Below, piece by piece: positions 42,699-50,366 of a DNA stretch of 64,000 nt. Source of the stretch: Sphaerimonospora sp050942215 (GTDB lineage: Bacteria; Actinomycetota; Actinomycetes; Streptosporangiales; Streptosporangiaceae); the NCBI RefSeq assembly GCF_050942215.1, contig NZ_CP192056.1, positions 1,860,001 to 1,924,000 of the forward strand. The letters run 5' to 3'. The notes under the pieces are model-generated. The model saw nothing but the letters and a program-made list of their open reading frames with translations, was not told the origin of the DNA and searched no databases. The stretch's first letter is position 1. Each line of letters begins with the position of its first letter. The translations under genes and the position numbers were made by a program.

Positions 42699-44534
42699 AT
42701 GTCCAGCGGTGACGACGGATACCCAGGGCCCGGCGGCCAGACGCCCCTGCCCTGGCAGTCGTCCGGCCCGCTACCTCCTGAGGCGTCGCCCGACGGCCGG
42801 CCGGCTCCGCCGCCCGGCGGACCGCAGGCCGGGCAACAGCCGCCCCAGCACCCCCGGCAGTATCCACAGCGAGATCACGGGGAACAGGGGCAGTCGCACG
42901 GGCAACCGCACGGGCAGCCGTATCCCCAGCAGTACGGCCCGCCGCCGCATGGACAGCCGCCGCCTGGACAACCCCTGATCCAGCCGCCGCCCGCTCAGCC
43001 GTACGGCCAGGGTCCATACGGTCAGGGTCCGTACGGCCAGGATCCTTACGGCCGTCCGCCGTACGGCATGCCGGAAGGGCCCGCGCAGGGAGGGGCGTGG
43101 CAGGGCTCCGGCGGCGGCCGGCAGGGGCCGACCCCGCCGGCTCCCGCCCTGTGGCAGACGCCGACGCAGCCGTCCCCGTCCCGGCGCCGGGGCTGGGTGA
43201 TCCCGAGCGTGGCGATCACGGCCGTGCTGGCGGTGGCGGGCGGGACGTTCGCGGTGATGAAGGTGCGCGACGGCGGCGTGAGCCCCGCGCCGGCCGCGAC
43301 CGCGGCCGCCGCCTCTCCGGCGGTCACGTCATCGGCCGCCGCCGACCTGTCGAAAACGGACGCGTGCGCGATGCTCGACCCGGCGGAGACCGGGCGGCTG
43401 GTGCCCGCCGCGAAGATCGACTCGTCGATGCGCGACAACCGGGACGACGCCATCGTCAGCTACGTCAGGTGGACCTGCAGCTGGGTCAACCGTGACATCT
43501 CCTACAAGGACAAACGGCGTAGCCGCGAGATCACCGTGAACGTGTCCCGGTATGAGGGGCTCGGCAACACCACGGCGGAGAAGGCCGCGCGCATCCAGTT
43601 CGACGGTGAGCTGAAGCAGTACAGGTACCAGGAGAAGGTGTCCACCAAAGAGCGCTACTACTCGAAGGCGAAGGAGTTCGCCGGAATCGGCGAGCAGGCC
43701 GCCGCCCAGTACCAGTGGACGCGGGAGAAGGACTACTGGTACTCCTTCGGGCAGGGCGTGGGCCGCGTCGGCAACGTGGTGTTCCAGGTGAAGTACGAGG
43801 CGAACCAGAAGGACAAGGAAGCGGCCATCTTCTCGACGGAGACCACCCAGTCCATCACCGAGGAGAACGCGCTGCGCGAGGTCGAGAACCTGCTGGGCCA
43901 GCTCGGTAAGTCGGTCACGGCGTGGCGGTCCGGGCAGGCGATGCCGTTCAAGCCGCGGCCCAAGCCGAGCCCGACTCCGTCGCCCAAGCCCACTTTGATC
44001 GCGCTGCCGGAGCCGTGCGTGAGCGTGCGGTCGCAGGTCGAGACGCTGGTGCCGAAGACCGAGGGAGTGGCGGCCCGCAGCGTGGAGGACGGCGCCACGG
44101 TCACGCAGTGTCAATGGTGGAACGACAAGCTGCCGATCGGGCAGGGCAAGGTGCGCTGGCGGAACCTCCGCATCAACGTCTACGCCTTCGCCGACGCGGA
44201 CTCCGCCCGCTACCGCTTCATCGACGAGCGGGCCAAGGCCAAGACGACGGCGTCCAGCGGGATCGGCGGCATCCGGTGGGGCAAGCTGCGCAAGCTGCCC
44301 GGGTTCGGCCAGGACTCGTTCGGCCAGGCCATCCGGCAGCGCACCGACACCGCGCAGTCGAACCGCTATGAGATCTACGTTCTCGACGGTACGAAGGTCG
44401 TCTGGGTGCTCTTCTCGGGCAGCGACCGGCCGGAGAACACGCCGATCAACGCGCCGGACTCGCTGCTGATGGACTCGAAGGAGGCGGCCGCCGGGGCGAG
44501 GTCCGTGACACGGACCGTGCTGGGGGCCCTGTAG
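42699..44534 (+). CDS. Pro/Gln-rich membrane protein with two kinase-type outer domains
   Basis: The 611-residue protein has no kinase domain. Its cytoplasmic N-terminus is Pro/Gln/Gly-rich with repeated YGQGP/D units (about 107–128), then a transmembrane helix at about 166–187 and two outer domains. Each begins with a Cys and has a later CxW: DACAMLDPAETGRLV...CSWVN and PCVSVRSQVETLV...CQWWN, the same pattern as the kinases' outer domains. AGGAGG precedes ATG 42699, 24 bp after the second kinase. It may be a co-receptor or kinase substrate. The domain resembles DUF3558-type lipoprotein domains, a loose comparison. Confidence 0.78.
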   Translation: MSSGDDGYPGPGGQTPLPWQSSGPLPPEASPDGRPAPPPGGPQAGQQPPQHPRQYPQRDHGEQGQSHGQPHGQPYPQQYGPPPHGQPPPGQPLIQPPPAQPYGQGPYGQGPYGQDPYGRPPYGMPEGPAQGGAWQGSGGGRQGPTPPAPALWQTPTQPSPSRRRGWVIPSVAITAVLAVAGGTFAVMKVRDGGVSPAPAATAAAASPAVTSSAAADLSKTDACAMLDPAETGRLVPAAKIDSSMRDNRDDAIVSYVRWTCSWVNRDISYKDKRRSREITVNVSRYEGLGNTTAEKAARIQFDGELKQYRYQEKVSTKERYYSKAKEFAGIGEQAAAQYQWTREKDYWYSFGQGVGRVGNVVFQVKYEANQKDKEAAIFSTETTQSITEENALREVENLLGQLGKSVTAWRSGQAMPFKPRPKPSPTPSPKPTLIALPEPCVSVRSQVETLVPKTEGVAARSVEDGATVTQCQWWNDKLPIGQGKVRWRNLRINVYAFADADSARYRFIDERAKAKTTASSGIGGIRWGKLRKLPGFGQDSFGQAIRQRTDTAQSNRYEIYVLDGTKVVWVLFSGSDRPENTPINAPDSLLMDSKEAAAGARSVTRTVLGAL

Positions 44535-44543
44535 CCGGGTGTT

Positions 44544-44559
44544 CGCCCTGAACAGGGCG
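44544..44559 (+). terminator. Small hairpin after the kinase cassette
   Basis: CGCCCTG–AA–CAGGGCG starts 9 bp past the stop of the third cassette gene. The tight loop would open to four bases. Weak candidate terminator. Confidence 0.35.
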
Positions 44560-44597
44560 GGTATGCCCCCCTCGACTACCTGCCGATGGAGGGGACC

Positions 44598-44852
44598 ATG
44601 GCTACCTGTGAGGTCTGTGGCAACGAATACGACATGGCCTTCGAAATCCACAGCCAGGGGGCGGTGCACGTCTTCGACAGCTTCGAGTGCGCGATCACAC
44701 GGATGGCGCCGATCTGCGAGCACTGCGGATGCCGCATCGTGGGTCACGGCGCCGAGGTGGACGGACGGTGGTACTGCTGTGCCCACTGCGCGCGCGAGTC
44801 GGGGTCGACCGCCATTGTGGACCGGGAGGTCACGGCGGCCGGCAGCCGGTAG
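44598..44852 (+). CDS. Small Cys-rich metal-binding protein
   Basis: The 84-residue protein starts at ATG 44598 behind GGAGGGGACC. Nine cysteines occur in CEVCGNEYD, FECAI, CEHCGCR and CCAHCAR groups, with several His, an arrangement of a double zinc ribbon or bacterial metallothionein-like protein. Related small proteins are common in actinobacteria. It probably stores or senses zinc, but could be a structural zinc protein. An in-frame ATG 44586 would add four residues but lacks a ribosome site. Confidence 0.8.
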   Translation: MATCEVCGNEYDMAFEIHSQGAVHVFDSFECAITRMAPICEHCGCRIVGHGAEVDGRWYCCAHCARESGSTAIVDREVTAAGSR

Positions 44853-44928
44853 TGCGCCGTCCTCCGACGTCAACGGGGATTCGCCGAGCTCGCCCGGTTC
44901 GTGGGAGCGGAGCGGGAGGAAGCGGCGA

Positions 44929-44968
44929 CCGCACGCGAAAGCCCGTGGGAGCGGGTTTTCGCGTGCGG
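44929..44968. terminator. Long hairpin between convergent genes
   Basis: CCGCACGCGAAA pairs with TTTCGCGTGCGG, with an inner CCCG/CGGG helix. It sits between the Cys-rich protein gene and the end of the second ABC operon; likely bidirectional terminator. Confidence 0.75.
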
Positions 44969-45073
44969 ACCGTGGCCGTCGTGGACCCTCGCCGGGGCCA
45001 CGCCGACGCGGGGGAAGGACACGGCGGCCACCTCCCGGCGCATCCCCGGGTGGAGGGACCAGGCCGTAGGCGG

Positions 45074-45985
45074 TCAGCCCTTGATGGCGCCGATGATGAC
45101 CCCCTTGGTGAAGTGGCGCTGGACGAACGGATAGATGATCAGAGCGGGCACCACCGCGACCATCACGATCGCCATCTTGATGGCCAGCGTCGGCGGGGCG
45201 GCCTGGCCGTACGCGACCCCGGCGGTGCCCGCCGGCAGCGCGGCGGCGTTGACCACGTACTCGCGCAGCACCAGCGCGAGCGGCCACTTGGCCGAGTCGT
45301 CCAGGTAGAGCATGGCGTTGAACCAGGCGTTCCAGTAGCCCACGGCGTAGAACAGCGCGATCACCGCGGTCACCGCCTTCGACAGCGGCAGCACGATCCG
45401 CCACAGGATGCGGAACTCGCCGGCGCCGTCGATGCGGGCGCTGTCGAGCAGCTCGTGCGGGATGTTCATGAAGAACGCCCGCAGCACCACGATGTTGAAC
45501 GCCGACACCGCCGACGGCAGGATCAGCGACAGGTAGTCGTTCTTGAGCCCGAGTGAGGCGACCAGCAGATAGGTCGGGATCAGGCCGGGGAAGAACACGA
45601 ACATCAGCAGCACGCTGAACAGCAGCGGCCGGTGCAGGAACGAGCCCGGCCGTGACAGTCCGTACGCGCCGAGCACGCTGACTCCGAGGCTGAAAGCGGT
45701 GCCCACCACGGTCACCCCGGTGCTGACCAGGATCGCGTGGCTCACCACGGTGTCGGAGAAGATCTGCCGGTAGGCGTCGAACGTGATGCCGTCGGGCACC
45801 AGCACGAGCCCGCCCGCCTCGTTGACGGTCTTCGAGCTCGACAGGCTCGTCAGCAGGATCGTGTAGAGGGGGAAGAGCACCAGCAGCAGGACGACCACTA
45901 TCGTGCCGCCCTTGCCGAGCCGCCCGGCGAGCGACCCCGGCTCCTCCCACGGCGCCCGTCCGGGTTTCTGCGCGATCGCGCTCAT
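45074..45985 (-). CDS. ABC transporter permease (MalG/YtcP type)
   Basis: The 303-residue membrane protein has about six hydrophobic segments, the inner loop ELLDSARIDGAGEFRILWRIVLPLSK, and the C-terminus FTKGVIIGAIKG typical of the LplC/YtcP branch. ATG 45985 overlaps the stop of the upstream permease by four bases (ATGA). It is the last gene of the minus-strand importer operon 48686–45074. Confidence 0.92.
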   Translation of the reverse strand: MSAIAQKPGRAPWEEPGSLAGRLGKGGTIVVVLLLVLFPLYTILLTSLSSSKTVNEAGGLVLVPDGITFDAYRQIFSDTVVSHAILVSTGVTVVGTAFSLGVSVLGAYGLSRPGSFLHRPLLFSVLLMFVFFPGLIPTYLLVASLGLKNDYLSLILPSAVSAFNIVVLRAFFMNIPHELLDSARIDGAGEFRILWRIVLPLSKAVTAVIALFYAVGYWNAWFNAMLYLDDSAKWPLALVLREYVVNAAALPAGTAGVAYGQAAPPTLAIKMAIVMVAVVPALIIYPFVQRHFTKGVIIGAIKG

Positions 45986-47013
45986 GACTTGGAGAACACC
46001 CCCCGCTCGCCCAACGAGTGGGCCACCCGGTTCGCCACCAGGATCAAGATCAGTCCTACCAGTCCCTTGAACAGACCGGCGGCCGCGCCGTACCCGAAGT
46101 CCCCGGTGCGCAGACCCGAGTAGTAGGCGAACGTGTCGAACACCTCCGAAACCGCGCTGCCGACCGCGCTGCGCTGGAGCATGAACTGCTCGAAACCGAC
46201 GTTCAGCGCGTCGCCCAGGCGGAGGATCAGCAGGAGCACGATCACCGGACGCAGTCCCGGCAGCGTGACGTGCCACATCCGCCGCCACCGCCCGGCGCCG
46301 TCGACGGCGGCGGCCTCGTAGAGATGGGGGTCGATCGTGCTGAGCGCCGCCAGGAACACGATCGACCCCCACCCCGTGTCCTTCCAGACGGTCTGCGAGG
46401 TGACGAGCAGGATGAACGTCTCCGAGTGCGTCATGACGTCGATGCCCTCGTGGCCGTGCTCACGCAGGATCTGCGCGAGCAGACCGGCGCCGCCGAGCAT
46501 CTGCTGGAAGATCGCGACCACCAGCACCCAGGAGAAGAAGTGCGGCAGGTAGACGACGCCCTGCACGAAGGCGCGCAGGCGCGGCGACATGATGCTGTTC
46601 AGCAGCAGTGCGAGCGCGATCGGCACCGGGAAGTAGAAGACGAGCTGGAACGCGGTGATGCCGAGGGTGTTGACCACCGCGTGCCCGAACTGCGGGTCGC
46701 CGAACAGCTGTGCGAAGTTGGTGAAGCCGATGATCGGGCTGCCCAGGATGCCCCCGCTGTAGGGGTTGTAGTCCTGGAACGCGATCGCGTTGCCGAGCGT
46801 CGGCACCCACCAGAAGGCCGTGACGAGCACGACCATCGGCGCGGCCATCAGCAGCAGTGGCCAGTCTCGTCGCAGCCTGGCCCGCCGGTCCGTCGAGCGC
46901 GGGGAGAAGCGTGCGGAGGAGGGCTCGGCCCGGGTCAGGTCGGGCCGAGCCCCGTCTCTGCGATCCCGGGCTGCGCGGCCCCCGGATCCGCGAGCCTTGG
47001 ATCCCGTCGTCAT
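45982..47013 (-). CDS. ABC transporter permease (LplB type)
   Basis: The 343-residue membrane protein starts at ATG 47013, two bases after the binding-protein stop. It has an Arg-rich cytoplasmic N-terminus of about 50 residues, six or so membrane helices and EAAAVDGAGRWRRMWHVTLPGLRP, the ATPase-contact loop. LplB/LplC-type importers in Gram-positives handle complex plant or host oligosaccharides. No ATPase gene is linked. Confidence 0.92.
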   Translation of the reverse strand: MTTGSKARGSGGRAARDRRDGARPDLTRAEPSSARFSPRSTDRRARLRRDWPLLLMAAPMVVLVTAFWWVPTLGNAIAFQDYNPYSGGILGSPIIGFTNFAQLFGDPQFGHAVVNTLGITAFQLVFYFPVPIALALLLNSIMSPRLRAFVQGVVYLPHFFSWVLVVAIFQQMLGGAGLLAQILREHGHEGIDVMTHSETFILLVTSQTVWKDTGWGSIVFLAALSTIDPHLYEAAAVDGAGRWRRMWHVTLPGLRPVIVLLLILRLGDALNVGFEQFMLQRSAVGSAVSEVFDTFAYYSGLRTGDFGYGAAAGLFKGLVGLILILVANRVAHSLGERGVFSKS

Positions 47014-47015
47014 GC

Positions 47016-48686
47016 TCACAACCGGCCGTTCTCCCGGGCGACCTTCATGTAGAACTCCCGGGCCTCGTTGCCGCCCTGCTCCTGCCAGTCCTTGACGACC
47101 TGCTTCCACTCGGAGATCGGCCGCTTGCCGCGGAAGATCTCCTGCATCTTGTCCTCGGTCGGCGTGACCAGCCCCGACATCTTCGCCGGCATCTCCACCC
47201 GGATGCCGACGAACGGGTCGTTCTCGATGAAGTGCGCCGCTTTGGTCTGCCAGCCGTGGTAATCCTGCACGTAGTTCGGATACTGCGACTCGGTGATCGC
47301 GCCGGGGCGGCCGGACAGGAACATGTAGGTGGGCTGGGCCTCCTTCTCGCCGAGCGCGGTGCGCTGCACCAGCCCGTCCTTGATCGTGTAGTGCTTGCCC
47401 TCGACGCCATTGCTGAGAAGGTCGTTCTCCATCGTCCCGAACGGCGCCGAGCACCAGTTGGCGACGCCGAGAAGCTCGTGTATCCGGTCGTCGGGCAGGC
47501 CCTTCTTGATGAAGCAGAACATGCCGGCCGGCTCGTTGCGCCAGATGATGACCTTGCCGCCGGGACTCGCCGGGTACGGATCGGCGGCGGCGATGCGCAG
47601 CTCGGGGTTGTCGGCCAGGTAGGTGCCGTACAGCTCGCGCCAGGCGCCGGGGCCCTCCTTGTAGATGACGAGCTGACCGGCGCCGAAGGGCGTCTTGTTG
47701 TCGGCGTCCTTGTTGGCGACGATGTCCGGGTGCACCCAGCCGCTCTCGAACAGCTTGACCATGAACTCGATGTGCTGCTCGAACTCGGGGGTCTCGTACT
47801 TGTGGACGAGCGTGCCGTCCGGCTGCTTGCGCCACTCCTTCGGCACGCCGAACGCCCGCTGGACCTCCTGGTCCATGCCGCCGAACGCCCAGCGCTTCTT
47901 CTTGGGGTCGGTCAGCTCCTTGCCCAGCGTGAGCAGGTCGTCGGCGCTGGCCGGCATAGGCAGGCCGAGCTGGTCGAGGATGTCCTTGCGTGCCAGCGTC
48001 AGCAGCACGTAGGGCGCGTTCTGCCACGGGATGCCGTGCAGCACCCCGCCGTACACGCCGAACTGCCAGGCCGCGGTGTCGTAGGCCGCGAGCATGGGGT
48101 AGGCCTTGGCCTTGTCGCCGGCCAGGTAGGGGGACAGGTCGGCGAAGAGCTTGTTGGCGGCCTCGGGGAAACGCGCGATCTTGTTGGCCTCCCAGCCGGG
48201 GATCTGGATCATGTCGGGCACCTCCCCGCTGGCCAGGATCGCGGTGAGCTTCTCGCCGTAGGTGTTGCCGTCCTGGATGTTGAACCGTACGACCCCGCCG
48301 AGCTGCTCGTTGACCGCGTCGTAGTAGGCGTTGCCGCCCAGCCCGGGAGGCACCTTGCCCCACAGCGGGGTCATCGCGGTGATCTCCTTGCCGCTGGTGA
48401 TCGGCTTCTCGGCGATCGCCTGCACGAACGTGGCCGGCCTGGACAGGAACCCGGGCTCGACGAAGTCGGCGGCCGGGAGGTCCGGGGTGAGGCCCGGTAC
48501 GCTGAACGGGATCCGGTTCGGCACGAGCGTATTGAGCTTGTCCGCCGCGACGGCCGTGCCCTTCGACACTTCCTTCTTCGCGGCGCAGCCCGTGAGACCG
48601 CCGGTGGCGGCCAGCACAGCACCGGCGCCCACTATGCCGAGAAAACCTCGCCGGCTCGTCGTCGCGCCTTCGGGGGATGGTGACAC
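47016..48686 (-). CDS. Tat-exported sugar-binding lipoprotein (LplA-like)
   Basis: The 556-residue protein begins at GTG 48686 behind GGGAG; longer frames would overlap the operator at 48734–48761. The N-terminus has a twin-arginine motif (TSRRGFLG) and lipobox LTGC (Cys at about 33), so it is a Tat-routed lipoprotein. Length over 500 residues fits the LplA-type binding proteins paired with LplB/YtcP permeases. It captures an oligosaccharide for the importer encoded downstream. The divergent ROK repressor suggests xylose- or hemicellulose-linked regulation. Confidence 0.92.
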   Translation of the reverse strand: MSPSPEGATTSRRGFLGIVGAGAVLAATGGLTGCAAKKEVSKGTAVAADKLNTLVPNRIPFSVPGLTPDLPAADFVEPGFLSRPATFVQAIAEKPITSGKEITAMTPLWGKVPPGLGGNAYYDAVNEQLGGVVRFNIQDGNTYGEKLTAILASGEVPDMIQIPGWEANKIARFPEAANKLFADLSPYLAGDKAKAYPMLAAYDTAAWQFGVYGGVLHGIPWQNAPYVLLTLARKDILDQLGLPMPASADDLLTLGKELTDPKKKRWAFGGMDQEVQRAFGVPKEWRKQPDGTLVHKYETPEFEQHIEFMVKLFESGWVHPDIVANKDADNKTPFGAGQLVIYKEGPGAWRELYGTYLADNPELRIAAADPYPASPGGKVIIWRNEPAGMFCFIKKGLPDDRIHELLGVANWCSAPFGTMENDLLSNGVEGKHYTIKDGLVQRTALGEKEAQPTYMFLSGRPGAITESQYPNYVQDYHGWQTKAAHFIENDPFVGIRVEMPAKMSGLVTPTEDKMQEIFRGKRPISEWKQVVKDWQEQGGNEAREFYMKVARENGRL

Positions 48687-48733
48687 GGCGCGCTCCCTTC
48701 CACTGGATTCGGATAGAGTTTCCGAGTTAAAGT

Positions 48734-48761
48734 TAGTTAGTCTGGCAGCCAAACAAACTAG
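48734..48761. promoter_or_regulatory. Candidate ROK/XylR operator between importer and ROK gene
   Basis: TAGTT-a-GT-c-TGGC and GCCA-a-AC-a-AACTA form a 27-bp palindrome centred on 48747 with 11 of 13 matched pairs. The half-sites TTAGTCTG (48737) and CAAACTA (48754) are the same as in the GH42 operator, although spaced four bases wider. It lies 48–75 bp upstream of the binding-protein start. Confidence 0.75.
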
Positions 48762-48780
48762 TCGAGGGGTCCGGTCGCCA

Positions 48781-48816
48781 CAAGGGAGTGACCCGTTGAT
48801 CTTTGCCGTAGCGAGG
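48781..48816 (+). repeat. 36-bp leader element, copy 2
   Basis: This is the second copy of the element at 3892–3927 (33/36 identical, same orientation relative to the downstream gene). It ends 82 bp before the ROK start. In this copy a TGA precedes the frame read as VDLCRSE in copy 1, so a common peptide is unlikely. Confidence 0.75.
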
Positions 48817-48898
48817 CGCCGCCCGGGCGGCCGCGGCAGGTAAGAAGATCTATGGGAAACGACCGGAAGATGAGGCCGAGCGGGAACGGGGACGACTC

Positions 48899-50110
48899 TT
48901 GATCACATCGCATAACGGGCCCCAACCGGCCGACTTCGCCGATGTCCGGGCGACCAACCTGGCCGTCGTGCTGCGGTTCGTACGGGAGAACGCGCCGTGC
49001 TCACGCGCCGACATCGCCGCCTCGACCGGACTCAACAAGGCCACCGTGTCGAGCCTCGTCGCCGACCTCATCGACCGCAGGCTGCTGCGCGAGACCGGGC
49101 TGACCGAGCACCGGGTCGGCCGGCCCGCCACCATGCTCGTCCTGGACGGCTCGCCGTACGCCGCGATCGGGGTCGAGGTCAACGTCGACTACATCAGCGC
49201 GGTCGCCGTCGACCTGAAGGGCGAGGTGCTGGTGAACTGGCGGCGGTCCTTCCCCGGCACGACCTCGACGGCGGCGCAGGCGGTGGTCGCGGTGGCGGCG
49301 ATCGCACGACGGGTGATCAGCCGGATGACCAAGGAGGCCAGGCAGGTCCTGGGCCTGACCGTGGCCGTGCCCGGGCTGGTCGACCTGAACGGTTCGGTCC
49401 GGGTGGCCCCCAATCTCGGCTGGCGGGACGCCGACCTGTGCGGCGACCTCACCAAGGCGCTGCGCGACCCGGGCTTCCCCGTGCTGGTCGACAACGAGGC
49501 CAACCTCGCCGCGCTCGCCGAGCACCGGTTCGGCCGGCACGGGAACGCGACCGACCTCGTCTACCTCACCGGCGAGGTCGGCGTGGGCGCCGGGATCATC
49601 CTGGACGGCCGGCTCAGGCGCGGCGGGCAGGGCTACAGCGGGGAGATCGGCCACATCGAGATCGACCCTGCCGGCCGCCCGTGCCGGTGCGGCCGGCGGG
49701 GCTGCCTCGAGGCGGTCGCGGGAGTGGGCGCGATCCTGTCCCTGACCGCGCCGGACGCCTCTCCCGCCGAACTGGAGCCGGAGATCGACGAGGTCGCGCA
49801 GCGGGCCGGAAACGGCGAGCCGGAGATCCTGGAGCTGCTGGACGACGTCGGGCGCCACCTGGGCAGGGGCGCGGCGGTGCTGGCCAACCTGCTCGACCCC
49901 GAGGTGATCGTCCTCGGCGGCTACTACATCCCGCTCGCGCCGTGGCTGGTCGCCCGGGCCGAGGAGGAGATGCGCCGCCGGGTCATCGCGCCCGGCGGAG
50001 GCGGCTGCCGGCTGGAGGTCTCGACCCTCGGGTACGGCGCGGCCGCCCTCGGTGCGGCCGCCCGCGTGCTGGACTCGGTCGACTCCGGCCGCCTTCCGTC
50101 CCATCAGTGA
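48899..50110 (+). CDS. ROK-family transcriptional regulator (XylR/NagC-like)
   Basis: The 403-residue protein has an N-terminal winged helix (NLAVVLRFVRENAPCSRADIAASTGLNKATVSSLVADLI, quoted here only as landmarks), then a sugar-kinase fold with DNEANLAALAEH and the zinc motif CRCGRRGCLE. ROK repressors release DNA on binding a sugar; XylR senses xylose. The start is TTG 48899 behind GGGGACG. A 16-codon frame (ATG 48852) ends in TGA overlapping this TTG. It is divergent from the importer operon, with a palindromic operator in the shared region, and is followed by four 17-bp repeats. Confidence 0.92.
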   Translation: MITSHNGPQPADFADVRATNLAVVLRFVRENAPCSRADIAASTGLNKATVSSLVADLIDRRLLRETGLTEHRVGRPATMLVLDGSPYAAIGVEVNVDYISAVAVDLKGEVLVNWRRSFPGTTSTAAQAVVAVAAIARRVISRMTKEARQVLGLTVAVPGLVDLNGSVRVAPNLGWRDADLCGDLTKALRDPGFPVLVDNEANLAALAEHRFGRHGNATDLVYLTGEVGVGAGIILDGRLRRGGQGYSGEIGHIEIDPAGRPCRCGRRGCLEAVAGVGAILSLTAPDASPAELEPEIDEVAQRAGNGEPEILELLDDVGRHLGRGAAVLANLLDPEVIVLGGYYIPLAPWLVARAEEEMRRRVIAPGGGGCRLEVSTLGYGAAALGAAARVLDSVDSGRLPSHQ

Positions 50111-50171
50111 GGCGGGTGCCTCAGTGAAGCCGCCACCTCAGTGAGGCGGGCGCCTCAGTGAAGCGGCCGTC
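50104..50171. repeat. Four 17-bp tandem repeats after the ROK gene
   Basis: Units starting TCAGTGA occur at 50104, 50121, 50138 and 50155, exactly 17 bp apart; units 1 and 3 continue GGCGGG, units 2 and 4 AGC(C/G)GCC. The first contains the ROK stop codon. GGCGG and CCGCC parts could pair as alternative hairpins, possibly a terminator. Confidence 0.85.
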
Positions 50172-50255
50172 GAATGGGTCTTGACCGAAGGCGGTGCAGG
50201 AGGCACTCTTCCGGATAAGCCCGAAACGACACCCTCGCGAATCTCGGTGACCCTT

Positions 50256-50269
50256 TCGAAGCGCTTCGA
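50256..50269. promoter_or_regulatory. LacI-type operator 1
   Basis: TCGAAGCGCTTCGA is a perfect 14-bp palindrome with a central CG, the form bound by LacI-family repressors. An identical site lies 77 bp downstream. Both precede the GH3–lacI pair. Confidence 0.85.
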
Positions 50270-50332
50270 CGAACGGCGATCGTCCGGCGCTTCCCCTCAG
50301 CCTCATCAACCCGGCACTTCGGCGCACCTGCT

Positions 50333-50346
50333 TCGAAGCGCTTCGA
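50333..50346. promoter_or_regulatory. LacI-type operator 2
   Basis: Identical palindrome TCGAAGCGCTTCGA, 20 bp before the GH3 start codon and 77 bp from operator 1. The spacing allows repression by looping. Confidence 0.85.
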
Positions 50347-50366
50347 CACGAAGGGCAGGTCTTCAG

